DNA from: Parietaria judaica | Taxonomy: Eukaryota > Streptophyta > Magnoliopsida > Rosales > Urticaceae | Length of the DNA stretch: 64,000 nucleotides | Reading direction: 5' to 3' | NCBI GenBank assembly: GCA_954871525.1 | Contig: OX940865.1 | Location: 4,216,001 to 4,280,000, forward strand | Part shown: positions 1 through 12,045 of the stretch, in pieces | How positions within the stretch are numbered: position 1 is the stretch's first letter | Layout of the letters: the number at the start of each line of letters is the position of its first letter | Position numbers and translations under genes: made by a program | Notes under the pieces: model-generated | Databases searched by the model: none | The model's input: the letters and a program-made list of their open reading frames with translations, nothing else | What the model was told of the DNA's origin: nothing

Positions 1-1067
1 TATTTGGCATGATTTGCTATTTGTTGTTAACAATGTTAGCAAAATTCTCCAGACTAAAGATATGCAAATTGATGTCGCCATCAAGGAACTAGAAAGTCTG
101 CTTGTCTTTCTAAAGAATTACAGAGAAACCGGGTTTGTTGAAGCTAAGGTGGCTGCCACAGAGATAGCAAGTGAGATGGAAATAGAACCCGTGTTCATGG
201 AAAAACGAAAGGTTGGGAGGAAAAAACAATTCGATGACAGTGCTAGCAACAACGTTATACATTCTAGCGAAGAATCCTTCAAGTTCTCTTATTTTTTCTA
301 CATTGTCGATCAAGCAATTTCTTCTTTTGAAACCAGGTTAGAATTATAAAATTTAATACTTTCTTATTTTTATATGAATTAATTTTCACAATTTGATGAC
401 ATGATTATTTTTTGCAATTAGGTTTGTACAATTTCAGAAATTTGAAAAGCAGTTTGGTCTATTACTTGATTTGGATAAACTCAAGGATGCTTGTAGAGAC
501 ACTCTAAAGAGCTTTTGCATTAGTCTTGCGACAACAATGGAACATAATCAGGTTTCCGATCTTGACAAGGATGATCTCTTCAAGGAATTAGATTTGTTAC
601 GACGGACTTTGCCAAAAGACACAAAAAGAGCCATTGATGTTTTGAATTACATTAAAGAAGTGGATTGTTGTTATCCAAATGCGTGGATTGCTTATAGGAT
701 TATGTTAACTATACCAGTCACGGTTGCCCATGCAGAAAGAAGTTTCTCAAAGTTGAAATTGATCAAGTCATATCTTCGGTCGACTATGTCCCAAGAAAGG
801 TTGAGCGGCTTAGCTATGTTATCTATTGAGAAAGATATGGTTGAGAAACTTGATTATACAAGTCTTATTAGTTCTTTTGCATCTAAAAATGCTAGACGCG
901 GCGTTATATTTCAATAATTAACTTCTATTGTTATATGTATCGTTTTATTTTGTGTCTTTGAATAAATATCATTTTTTTATATTTATGTTTTTTTATTAAA
1001 AAAAATTGACAAGGGGCCCCAAAATATTATTTCGCCTAGGGCCCCGCCGAAGTCAGGGCCGGCCCTG
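1..1067 (+). mobile_element. hAT transposon, 3' portion with terminal inverted repeat
   Basis: The transposase coding region is followed by an AT-rich 3' UTR and a GC-rich subterminal stretch (1012-1052, runs of GGGGCCCC and AGGGCCCC). The element then ends in CAGGGCCGGCCCTG (1054-1067), the typical terminus of plant zf-MYM-type hAT elements. The next 8 bases, GTAATACC (1068-1075), should be the target-site duplication, but the left copy lies outside the window. Confidence 0.75.
2..917 (+). CDS. hAT transposase, zf-MYM type 1-like, C-terminal part (5' end outside window)
   Basis: C-terminal part of a plant hAT-superfamily transposase of the zinc-finger MYM-type protein 1-like group, an enzyme that excises and reinserts its own element. 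The frame is open from base 2. One intron (337-421; donor after FETR, acceptor ..AATTAG) joins exons 2-336 and 422-917 with the split Arg codon restored. The second exon ends with the hAT dimerisation region: YPNAWIAYRIMLTIPVTVAH at about 676-735, then ERSFSKLKLIKSYLRSTMSQ and ERLSGLAMLSIEKD. No frameshift or stop is seen in the visible part, unlike the second hAT copy at 21760-22586. The terminal repeat follows 137 bp after the stop. Activity cannot be judged without the upstream half (zinc finger and catalytic residues). Confidence 0.85.
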
Positions 1068-1567
1068 GTAATACCTCAAGTTTATCAAGATAGCGCCGCA
1101 TATTATCAAACTTTCGTGGTGAACACATACATAAAGTCGTGAAATTTTTACTTCATATTGAAGTATGAAATATGGGAAATTAAAAAATGAGTGGTAATTT
1201 GAGGAGTACGCATATTAAAAAACACTAATGTTATTAGTTTAGTATTTATTTAGCGTTGTTAAAGCTTTGAAATATGCTGTACTATTTTGACAGGCTTTAG
1301 ATATTTTTACTGCAATTATACCTTGATATTATTGCCTTCTAGTTTTTAGTTTTTTATTAGTTTAGTAAAATGATATAATAATTAGGCCTAACATTTTAAC
1401 GCACGGCCTTGACTTTATAGGCTATTACCGATAAATAATATAATACAAGATTTATTGATAAAATGATATAAAGGGGTGTGATATTGCGGTTTTCATATCA
1501 AACCTAAATGGGTGCGATGTTACGGATTTCAGCTCGAAAAATATGTTTTAATCTAATCCAAGTATTC

Positions 1568-1617
<50 letters not shown>

Positions 1618-1732
1618 TAACCTTTTTAATTCGATTGGCGGTTTAACCAAATTCCAATAAAAAAACAATCGATTAAGGGTTTTTTTTTTTTACTCATTCC
1701 TAGTTTGTTTATAGAATAAAGAAAGATAAACT
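1068..1732. other. AT-rich intergenic DNA with (TA)n microsatellite
   Basis: No coding potential is seen. A (TA)n run of about 40 bp lies at 1571-1610 and a T-run at 1680-1691. The last five bases (AAACT, 1728-1732) are the target-site duplication of the Copia element that follows. Confidence 0.7.
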
Positions 1733-2375
1733 TGTTGGGTTTTTAGATGACTTTTCTCAATCCCGAGGCGGAAATCACAGGATATCATCGAACTATAAAG
1801 ATCTAGAATAATTACGAGAATTAAGATATCGTTTAGAGGTCGTTACCAAACTTCGGTACTTTTGCCAACTGTACCGAAAAACTGCCGATCGCTTGGTTTT
1901 GGTGCTTGCCGATTTCTGTTTGATCCGGATTCCAGCGCCTCAAGTGTTGCGCCTCTATTTCGTCCACCACGTCACTCGGGAACGTCTTAGATGACCGAAA
2001 AACACCTCGGAGGATAGGTTAGATCCTTGTCGGTGTTTAGATGATCAACCGTTGATTGAACCGGGGAGCTAGCCACGAATTCGACTCACAAGGAGGGGAG
2101 CTCGAATTCTAGGAGGCTAGGGTTTTTTGTGTGTCTTCAATTATGAGTCATAATAGGGTATTTATAATACCATATGGTCATGACCTAGTGGACTTTCTAA
2201 AAGCCCACCTAATGGGCTTTCTAAAAGCCCAATCATGAATTAATTAATCTGTTATTAATTAATATGAATCATAATTAATACTTGGGCCCGAGTGGGCCCA
2301 TAATGTCAGTTATGGTTATCGGGTCGATATCCGATAACCCGAGAGATACAATATCGGGTTCGGGCATAACCAACA
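1733..2375 (-). repeat. Copia 3' LTR (left copy)
   Basis: Starts TGTTGGGTTTTTAGATGAC and ends GGGCATAACCAACA. It is the 3' LTR because the element reads on the minus strand. It carries a (T)AATTAATTAAT-rich segment near 2240-2280 and a pair of short direct repeats (CTTTCTAAAAGCCCA) around 2190-2230. Confidence 0.93.
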
Positions 2376-2390
2376 ATCTCCCACTTGCAC
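2376..2390 (-). other. Copia polypurine tract
   Basis: On the minus strand this reads GTGCAAGTGGGAGAT, directly abutting the 3' LTR. This is the plus-strand primer site typical of plant Copia elements. The same tract recurs at 46471-46487 next to another LTR. Confidence 0.8.
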
Positions 2391-3559
2391 GAACGCACCG
2401 GATTGGCTATCTCCGTGCACGCACTGCACATAAAGTATTACTCGAGAATGCCACCTTGGGTTAGATGTACATTCTCTCAGCTACTCATGCCTGATTCATC
2501 AAAGTTACAAGCGAAGTTTGTTTCATTGTAATTTAATCATCATACTCCGTTTCCGTTGCGAGTTCGGTGTGACTCTTTAGGATTCTGTAGTGTTGGCCAC
2601 ATACTCATATGAGTATGCAAGAAGTAAGTGGCCTCCACCTAGACTTAACTTCCCCCAATCTACAAAACTTTAAATCCCCTTTTATAGATTAATCGAGGTG
2701 AACCATGTGGTTCTTTACGATTAAATTAATGTATATGACTGATTCCTTCAACATCTTTTAACATCTCTAGATGAGGCACAGGTCATGGTTTGGAACACCT
2801 GTTAAGCCTTGATCTAATTTCTGATTCAGGTACAAGTATTAAAACGTCAAAACAAAAAACTCTTTTGTTTTGCCTGTGGCCACATATTTCATTTTACTTA
2901 TACTATTCAGAAGGCCCTGAGTGTATTGTTCCAAAAGGAATGGGGAGATGCATGTTTTCTTGAAACGTCATTCCATCCTACAAGGTTCATCACACGCCCA
3001 ACTACAGCTGTTATGACTTTCCAGTTACGGTAAGCGTTGAGTTGTAATCTAAGCATGCAACTTACCCAGTGATGGACTCATGATGTTCTCAAACTTTGGA
3101 CTCTCTTCATATCTCTAAGTTTCTCAGTTTCCCCTTGTACCAAGGTTTTGTTTCCATGTGAGAATACTTAGAGTGCGAGTCTTCCAGCACTGCTAGTCAT
3201 TCCGACTAGTGCCTACATGTATAAGAATATCTCTTAGATATCAAGGACTCATTCCTTTTATCTTAAGAACATGTACCAGTCAATTACGAATATCATTGAT
3301 AGTCCCTCTTTGTTTCTTGATAATTATTTCTTTGACTGGGGAAATTTAAGAATGTCTTGAAGACATCTTAGGAACTACATTTGTTTAGCTTGATATCAAT
3401 GATTTTGAATAAAATATTGATATGAGCCTTTTAAATGATGAAACTTGCCTTTTAAAGAAATAATATTGTGCTTCAAATTTAATGTATAATAGTTACATAA
3501 AATTTGTATTTGAACTTTATACTTTTAACAAAATAAAGTGTGAGTTCAACGTGTTAGAA

Positions 3560-5010
3560 TAGACCACAAGCATCTAGACTCTTCTAGATCTTGTATGACC
3601 ATACTACTTTTCTATTGATAAAGCATTGGTCATCGAGTCAACCACGTTTATTTCTGTGTCTACTGTTTTCATCGCAACAACCTTTTGATCAATTATGTCT
3701 TTGATCACTGAGAACCTTTCTCTTGTTATGTGATCTTAGTTTCTTGACTCGTGCTTTGGCTCCGTTGTTTTCAGCAAGGAGTCGCACTGGATCACTAATG
3801 CCAGAAACTACACTGTGATCAGGAATAAATTTCCTGATCTAGAAAGCTTCTACAGCTGCATCTTATGATGCTATATACTCAGATTTGATGGTCTAGTCCA
3901 CTACAGTAGCTTACTGACTGTTGTTCTAAATAACAGTACCATCATTTAGTACAGAGTATATATTCTACTTGCGATGTGAAATTATCTCGATTAGTTTGGT
4001 GATTTGCATCAGTATAAGCAATGATGCTTGACTGATCAACACTGTCGTAAATAAGTGATCTTTCATTGGTCCTGTTAAGGTATCTGAAGATATTATTTAC
4101 GATAGTCCAGTGACTATTTTGGGATAGGTTTGGAACTGGCTTGTTTTGTTAAGGTAAATGATACATCGAGACGGGTACATAATATGGCTTTCTTTATAAA
4201 GCCATTAGCAGTAGTATAGAGAACATTTTCTTTATGTTTGTATTGCTCTGACATTTCAGGGCACTGCTTTCTTGAAAGATGCAACTCAGGAGTTACATAA
4301 TAAGTCCTTAGTTTTCTTGTTCACATTGAACCATCTTGCCATCCTTTCTATGTACTAGGACTTAGGGCTAATTATTTTATTACATTTATCTTTATAAATT
4401 TAGACTCCTAGAGTATAGGCAGTCATACCTAAGTCATTTATTGAGAAACATTTTTCTCAATCATTCTTTACTTTAAAGAATTTCCGTCGTATCATTTTCT
4501 ATCCTTTTAAAGGATTACTGTGCTCCCACTAGCTTTCGTGTATACACAAGGTTAATCTTTGTTTTCGATGAAGTCTAATTTCATTAGTTACTCCGTTGAA
4601 AACTAGATTTCATTTGAGAGATGCTTGCTATAGATCATACTTGCACGTATATATCTATTTGACTCGCATGCTTCAGAAACATGTTATGAATCAATGAAGT
4701 TAGTTAGGTAGTGTATTATACATGTTCCTTTTCAGAGTCATATTCTGAAAACTATCTTCATATCCATTTGCCTGATTCTTAAATCATAGTTGGCAATAGC
4801 AAGTGAAATCATAATTGACTTTAATCATGGTAATAAGAGAAAACGTCTCTTCTTAGTCTTTACTATAAGCTTGTTTGAACTATTTCATTACAAGTCTCGT
4901 TTTGTACATTTGTACTTCCATTCATGAATATCTTCCCTTGAAGATCTACGTGCATCCTATGGGCATAAACCCTTCGGGTGTACACCTTTAACATGTTTCA
5001 ACTAAGTCAC
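3560..5010 (-). pseudogene. Degenerate Copia reverse transcriptase and RNase H
   Basis: Translating the minus strand gives recognisable but broken Copia pol. Around 5000-4690 there is RT-like text (GFMPIGCT, then IFKGRYS, YKTRLV, EETFSLITMIK), interrupted by several stops. Around 3925-3600 there is RNase H-like text: TIKSEYIAS, stop, DAAVEAF, stop, IRKFIPDHSVVSGISDPV, then AENNGAKA and RSHNKRK. It ends in a segment resembling the NVADPLTK-type C-terminus. No ORF over 100 codons survives. Gag and integrase probably occupied 5000-7100 but I could not recognise residues there. No protein is expected. Confidence 0.75.
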
Positions 5011-8000
5011 ATACTTAGTATATGTACATGATTCTATTTGATTTCATGGCTCCTAGCCATTTCTCAAGGTCTTCACCTTTAACCGTTTCATTGTAAGTGG
5101 TGGTTCATCATTGTTATCTAAGTATTTTGTTCTTCTGTGTTCAAAACGAGAAGATCCTTTTCTTAGGTGCATGATGTTCCTTATCCGACTTACACGGTTT
5201 TTGTGTCATACTAGGTTTCTCATATGCTTAATCATATATAAAGCATTTTACATTCGGCTTGACTTTCTTCCATGATCCTATCTGGAGTTTAGTCAACCAT
5301 TGGTGAGCATCCTCTGTGTTCATCTTGAGTTCCTCGAGATTTTGTGAGTTATGTACTTCATGAAGTGCATACTTTCTCCCACTAGACTTTCTAGGAAAGA
5401 TTTCCTTTCTTAAAGTCTCCGTATTTGTCACAACTATTTTGTGTATTAATTTTCTCGTAAACGACAAAATGGATTTTATTCCTTATCATATCTTTATATG
5501 TTATCGTCGGAATCACTTTTCATGATACACTGTAAAGTGTGGTAGCACCAAGTTAAAAGTGCATGTCCTTTTATAAACATAGGCATATCATAGTACTAAC
5601 AAAGTCTAACAGAGTTTGTTGAGTTCTCTCGATACACCTCGTAAAATGAGGTGTATCGAGAGAAATAAATGATCAGACAAACCTTTTGTCACTCAGGAAA
5701 ACTTTATACTTATTGCTCAAATATTTAATTGTCTCGATCGGATCGAGGACCTATTATTATTTTGTGCGTTTTGGTTTTCTTCTTCATTCTTGAATTCCTT
5801 GAACCGGTCAAGAGATTTCAACTTTTGTCTTTATTAAATAGACATGATTGTACCGACTGAAGTGATCAGTTGGTAGTCATAATTAATGAAGTACCATCAG
5901 CCTTCCTTATCCTAATTGTGCATTTGACCACATACACTGAACATGTGTGGTTTAATGCCACAATCAATCTTTAGTGTGCCCCTTTGAATGAGCCTTTTGT
6001 CATATAGTCAGTTAGACAAGATTCGCATTTCTCGTAAGATTCATAATCAGAACGATCAAGATGTCCATAATTATGGAGCTTGGTGATGCGTCTCTCGTTA
6101 TTGTGACTTAAATGACAATACTAGAGATATGCTATATTGAGTTTATATGGTTTAAGCCTTTTGCATACAACGTTAAATATCATATATTTAACATATATCC
6201 TTTAAAATAGTCAAACTATCTTAAAACGCTTGTACCTAAAGAAGAGTCATTACTCTATATATTTTACATCTTTCAAGACAAGTCAGACAATCCTTGTTAT
6301 CTGTAGTGAAAGCACTTTTAGATTTTCGAACCTAACCTTATGTTCTATCACATCGCATATGTGATCACTTTAATAATGGAGTCCCACTCACCTTTTGCTG
6401 TAAGAGCCATTATTCCATTGCTCTTTGTTAAACTTGATCACAAACAATTTGTGAAAGTTGAGCAAGGAATCCTAAACGATGTCAATAGAGAGATCATTAA
6501 ATATCTTATCATTTATATTAGCTTTTCTTTAAGGTGAGTTATCAATTTCCTAAATTATAACCAACCTCAGAATTTACAGACTTTCTGGAATTCTATAAGT
6601 TCTCTGTAATTTTTCATCGCTTGTTATTTAACCTAATATACACATATCTTCAGAAGATATTGATTGAACTTCCATATTATAGTGATTTTATGCTTTTGAA
6701 AAGCATTTTATCATTAATTTCGAAATGCTTCTTATAAGCATTCTTATTAGTTCTGGAAGTTTTGTCAGGTGGCTCCTAATGAGTATTCATCTATCATGAA
6801 AAATCATTTCTTTATCAAGGCTCTGAACATAATTTCAGAAGCTTTTTCCATTCCAATGAAATCTCTTTCCTTTTGATTGGAAACTCGTTTCCATGTTCTT
6901 TAAAACCAATTTTCAAGTGGTTCTTTGTTGACACTTGTTTCACATACATTAAATGAAACAATTAATAAGCACATTACTAATTCTAGAGTTTTACATGTAA
7001 ATTATAAAGCATACATTATAATAAAGATGTAACAATTATATTATAAGGACTTTATATAATATTTCGTGATTTGTTAATGAAAAAGTTACCCTCATCAATT
7101 TCATTAATCAGTCACTCAGAGAAAGTCAACAATTGCTCTAATATCCCATATTATCTCTGACGATTAGAAAAGAAAAGACAACTTTTCATTTATCATTCTA
7201 ACCGATTTCATAAGAATTGTCTACGATATCTAATCTAATTAGAGTACTCGTTTAGGTAGACCCACGGGGTGAATCGGCGGACAGTATAGGTCGCCCTACG
7301 CGTCTAAAAGAGTGTATAAGAGTACTCCCTTGGGTTAGAGACACACTCAAAACGTTTCTCAATTAGATCGAGGACCCAGCCGGTGGAAGACATTATACCT
7401 AATATTTATTGAGGGGTTTAAGGTGATCCTTACTTTTGTCTTAAAATAAACATAGTTAACTTATTAAAATGTTTCAAGAATTAAGACAATGAATATGTAA
7501 TACATAATCCTATTTTGTAAAACACATTCAATGTTGTATTAAATACACTTGTAAATATGTATATATATCATGAAAATTTTAAAGACAAAACCTTTTATCT
7601 TTAAATAAATAAAAGATAAATAAATTACTTAAAGATAAAATATCTTTAATCATGATTTATCTTTTAACTATAAATGAATAAAAGATATAACTATCTTTAT
7701 AAATAAGATATCTTTAATCATACTTTGTCTTAATACAAAATAAAAGATAAATAACTATCTTATAGATAAAATATCTTTAATCATAATATATATCTTTTAT
7801 TTCCATTAATGTTTTACTCTTTTCTATTATCATAATAAATAAAAAATTATTCATTGTCTTAATCTAATTAAGAATTATTGACGATAAATAAAATTTATGA
7901 ACAAACAATTTGTGAATCAATAAATGAATAACATAAACATTAAACGAAAACAAACTTCATAAGATTAATAATAAAATTGAATAAATCATATTTATTAACA

Positions 8001-9331
8001 ATTATTATCATATATTAGATTTTCAATACTCATATTTAAAAATATTTATAATAATTATAAATAAAATAAAATAAACACTTTAAATTGTATTTTAAATTAA
8101 TTAAACATCAATATAATTAAATATCAAATACCGGGATACGAGCTCAGGCTAGACCCAAACTCGTACGGGCTGCCTTCAGGCAATCCGAGCAGTACGGGCA
8201 GGGCAAACAGCCCCTGCCTAAGTAAATCCAATTTACTAAGCTTATAAATTTGTTTAAATCTTGTTTATTTAAAATAATTAAAGATTTAAACAAAATTATC
8301 ATTAAATAAATTCCTTTTTAATTTAGAGGGGTATAATAATAATAAATTAAAATTAATAAATTAGGGAAGCGGGTCTGACTACGGGCTTCGGGTCAAACCC
8401 AAAAAATTAGTCAACTTAACGTGGTGGGCCCATTGATTGGTCAATGCTGGTCAAACCAGCCACCCCTTGGGCTGTTTGACCAAAGCCCATTTTGGGCTTT
8501 CTTTGTGCTGGGCCCAAGCCCACATCGAATGGAGGCTAAGGGTGAAGCCCTAGAGCTTCACGTGCGCCGTCAACCATCGAACCACGCCGTCGCCTAGTTG
8601 CCAGGGAGGAGCTGCACGTCTTCGCCGTCGTCAGCCACAGAGGCTCATCGGAATCGCCGTGGTTGGATGAGGACTTGCTTCATCGTCGGACTTCGTGGGC
8701 GAGGTGGTTGTGCGACCGGCTTCCTTGGACGCACGGGTTGGTGCTCCTCACGGTGAGCGACGGCTTTGTTGGCCGGAGCTCATGCGTCGTCTTCGTCGCA
8801 CAAGCTCGCTGTTTTCCCCATCGTCAAACGACGGGAATGCACGACCGTCGTGCGTGGAGAAGATCGACGGTTTCGATCTCGGCATGGGTATGTGGGTCGT
8901 TCTCCGACCCGCGAAAAGGTTGACCTGGGTCAATACTCGACCCGCGTGAATGGGTCTTGACCTGGACCATCCGAATGGCTGGGCCACATTAATTCACATA
9001 CGAAAAAATTAGGGTTTCAGAAACCCTAGGCAGCACACATCCCAATGCATGCGCCGGCAAATTTTGTTGCCGTTTTCAGTGATTCCGATAACAATTTTGC
9101 TCCCACTAAAATTATTAAAACCTCTAAAATTACAGAAAATTATTCCGTATCTAAATACCGGTATGTTAATTTTTAAATAAAATCCGATCCCGATTCAAAA
9201 TCGGATCCCGAACAACACACAAAAATTAACATAATTAATTTTCTAATGCTCCCACTAAAAATCTAATCACACCAAAAAATTTCTAAAATTATTTCGGTCA
9301 ACATATCTAATTTTTGAAAATTACTCAGACC
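5010..9331 (-). other. Copia internal region: decayed gag-pol, AT-rich spacer and GC-rich 5' leader
   Basis: About 5010-7200 is decayed internal sequence with no recognisable domain. About 7235-7400 is a moderately GC-rich block. 7400-8330 is very AT-rich, with repeats of AAGATAAATAAATTA and TATCTTTAATCATGAT types at 7600-7790. About 8340-9050 is GC-rich with multiple short overlapping ORFs on both strands (for example 8663-8923 +). None resembles a known protein, and they sit where the 5' untranslated leader of the element is expected, so I do not call them genes. Confidence 0.55.
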
Positions 9332-9344
9332 GGCTCTGATACCA
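9332..9344 (-). other. Primer-binding site (initiator Met tRNA)
   Basis: The minus strand reads TGGTATCAGAGCC, complementary to the 3' end of plant initiator methionine tRNA, one base from the 5' LTR. This fixes the orientation of the element. Confidence 0.9.
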
Positions 9345-9345
9345 C

Positions 9346-9988
9346 TGTTGGGTTTTTAGATGACTTTTCTCAATCCCGAGGCGGAAATCACGGGATATCA
9401 TCGAACTATAAAGATCTATAATAATTACGAGAATTAAGATATCGTTTAGAGGTCGTTACCAAACTTCGGTACTTTTGCCAACTGTACCGAAAAACTGCCG
9501 ATCGCTTGGTTTTGGTTCTTGCCGAGTTCTGCTTGATCCGGATTCCAGCGCCTCAAGTGTTGCGCCTCTATTTCGTCCACCACGTCACTCGGGAACGTCT
9601 TAGATGACCGGAAAACACCTCGGACGATAGGTTAGATCCTTGTCGGTATTTAGATGATCAACCGTTGATTGAACCAGGGAGCTAGCCACGAATTCGACTC
9701 ACAAGGAGGGGAGCTCGAATTCTAGGAGGCTAGGGTTTTTTGTGTGTCTTCAATTATGAGTCATAATAGGATATTTATAATACCATATGGTCATGACCTA
9801 GTGGGCTTTCTAAAAGCCCACCTAATGGATTTTCTAAAAGCCCAATCATGGATTAATTAATCTATTATTAATTAATATGAATCATAATTAATACTTGGGC
9901 CCGAGTGGGCCCATAATGTTGGTTATGGTTATCGGGTCGATATCCGATAACACGAGAGATACAATATCGGGTTCGGGCATAACCAACA
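9346..9988 (-). repeat. Copia 5' LTR (right copy)
   Basis: 643 bp, TGTTGG...CCAACA, colinear with the left LTR over its whole length with about 17 single-base differences. It is followed by the TSD AAACT. Confidence 0.93.
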
Positions 9989-9993
9989 AAACT

Positions 9994-10672
9994 TTATATA
10001 GTTAATTATCAAGTGAATAAATAATTAACATGGAATGCACGTTTTAACTCATTACTTAATTATTAACGATTTGAGGGCATAAATACTTGAAAATTACATC
10101 CCAAGTTTAAAATATTTACTAATGAACCACTGCACCAAAGCACTTTATCATTGTTGATTGATGGATTAACAAATATTTAAAATTCCTTATAAAAAAAAAA
10201 TTAAAAGATTTAGGTCTCTTCAAATTTGACTAACCTTCGGATCTAAGCATGGGCTTAGGGATGGGCCTGATTTTAACCCAACATGACTTCTTTTTTTGTT
10301 TTGTGAAGTTGAGACTCCAGATGTGGTGTGTTTGACAAAAAGTATATCAAGAGTTTAGTTTTAAAATTTCAAAGATCTAAACAATTAAACAGTGATAATA
10401 AAGGATTAAAAAGTTATGTTTTTCTAATGTTAACTCCTACACAATGACTTTATAAAACTATATTTTTACCAATGAACCATAAATTAGTATACTACTTATT
10501 TATTCAAAAATATCTACAATAAAATTCCAGCACAATCGGATGAAAAAAATAAATTACTGTGTACAGGTTAACTTTTTTATGTCTGTATATAGAGTTATAG
10601 ATCAATTTGTTACTCTTTTAAGACTATATGACCCTGCCGTCAAAACCTGAGAAGAATCTACTCAAACAAAAA
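9994..10672. other. AT-rich intergenic DNA, no gene seen
   Basis: Low GC, short A-runs (for example 10190-10204) and no ORF or repeat boundary that I can support. Confidence 0.6.
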
Positions 10673-10771
10673 TAGAGCTGTTGTTGGCGACGTCGCGACC
10701 CGTCGCGACGTAATCGCGGGAGTTCGCCAACAGTCTCGTCGCGACACGTCGCGGTGGTGCAGCTCGCGATG

Positions 10772-10810
<39 letters not shown>

Positions 10811-10974
10811 TGAGACAGAGAGAGAGAGAGGGGAGGGAGAGAGAGTATCGTCACGACGGGGGAGAATCGCGATGGTTCGCGATTTTGGCGGCTGAATCGC
10901 GACGCGTCGCGATTCACCGGCGCCCATCGCGACGGGTCGCGATCTGTCCCTCCCCGTCGTGGCTTGCAGCTCTA
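10673..10974. repeat. TCGCGA-doublet repeat element, locus 1
   Basis: About 300 bp bounded by the inverted ends TAGAGCTG (10673-10680) and CAGCTCTA (10967-10974). It holds ten perfect TCGCGA palindromes, mostly in pairs spaced exactly 10 bp start-to-start (for example 10693/10703 and 10927/10937), around a central (GA)n tract at about 10774-10838. A related unit lies at 59745-59912. The overlapping ORFs here (for example 10658-11092 -) are low-complexity artefacts. No superfamily could be assigned and no clear target-site duplication was found. Confidence 0.65.
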
Positions 10975-11006
10975 AACATAAACAAAACAAAAATAAAATA
11001 AAATAA

Positions 11007-11997
11007 GGCGCTTTGGAGAAATAACTAAATTTGAAAGTGTTTAGCAAAATAGTTAAATTTTGATTAATTTTGTAAACTAACCAATTAACCATTTAAATGA
11101 AATTCCAATTACATTATTGCCCTCATGTTTAAATAAAATTAAAAAATTCATTTATTTTCATTAATTCAAAATATTAATATTAATTGAAATAACTATTAAT
11201 ATGGTAACAACCAAAACCAAACCCCTTTTTTTTGTATAATTCAAATTTTAAATTCAAAACATTCATATAATTTTCGGATTTATTTTTTTCAAAAAATATC
11301 ACCAAATTAAAGACGCGAATTAACGTAAATCAACAGCGAATTAACATAAATCAACAACGAATCAACGTAAATCAACAACGAATTAACGTAAATCAACAAC
11401 GAATCAACGTAAATTAACAATTAAAAATATTATTCAAATTAAAATTTAAATATAATAATCAAATATTTTAAATACAAAAAATAATCTCTCTTTCCCGTAA
11501 GACCGCCGAAGTTTTGCCGTCGATCGTCGTTGCCTCGGTGTTTCCGAGCGAGTGCTCCAATGGAGGAGCTCCTTCGCGCGCGACGGGGGCAGCAAAATCT
11601 CATCGTCGTTGGAGGCGCCGGAGCCGGCGGTGTTGCTCCCCCCGGAGACGGGGATCCCAACGGCCTTAAAAACGAATTCTTGCCCTCGGCGCTCCCTTCC
11701 TCATCCTCGCCGGAATCGTCGCTGTCGCTGGCCAAGTCCCCGTAGAACCCGACGAGCTCGCTGTCGGGCTGCAGCGAATTCAGTCGCAAAAAAATTCCTG
11801 AGAAGGGAATCCAAACAAAACTTCAAAGTTCAATTAGTTTGTCTAACCTCCAGGCGATGGAGCGGAGCTCGATGGCGTCAGACTGCGCAGGAAGCCCTAG
11901 AAAAATCCCACCCGACGATACCTCGCCGGGGAGCGATCGAGCCGGCATCTCCTGAAGCCTCGCATGAAGCTCGTTGGAGAAGTCGCAGGTCACAACG

Positions 11998-12045
<48 letters not shown>

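Larger units (their letters stand above)
1733..9988 (-). mobile_element. Full-length Ty1/Copia LTR retrotransposon, non-autonomous, minus strand
   Basis: Two 643-bp LTRs (1733-2375 and 9346-9988), both TGTTGG...CCAACA, flank about 7 kb. The 5-bp target-site duplication AAACT is perfect (1728-1732 and 9989-9993). Orientation is minus: the initiator-Met tRNA primer-binding site lies beside the right LTR (9332-9344) and the polypurine tract beside the left LTR. I count about 17 substitutions and no net indel between the LTRs (about 2.6%), so insertion is fairly recent. In contrast, pol is riddled with stops and frameshifts. This points to a defective element moved by proteins supplied in trans. 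Confidence 0.92.

Noticed and set aside
8663..8987. Four overlapping ORFs of 64-86 codons in the GC-rich block of the Copia element
   Set aside because: They overlap in several frames on both strands, have no recognisable domain and sit in the expected untranslated leader, so composition explains them.
10658..11092. ORF of 144 codons on the minus strand
   Set aside because: It is mostly translated (GA)n tract and TCGCGA repeats and crosses the boundary of two unrelated elements.
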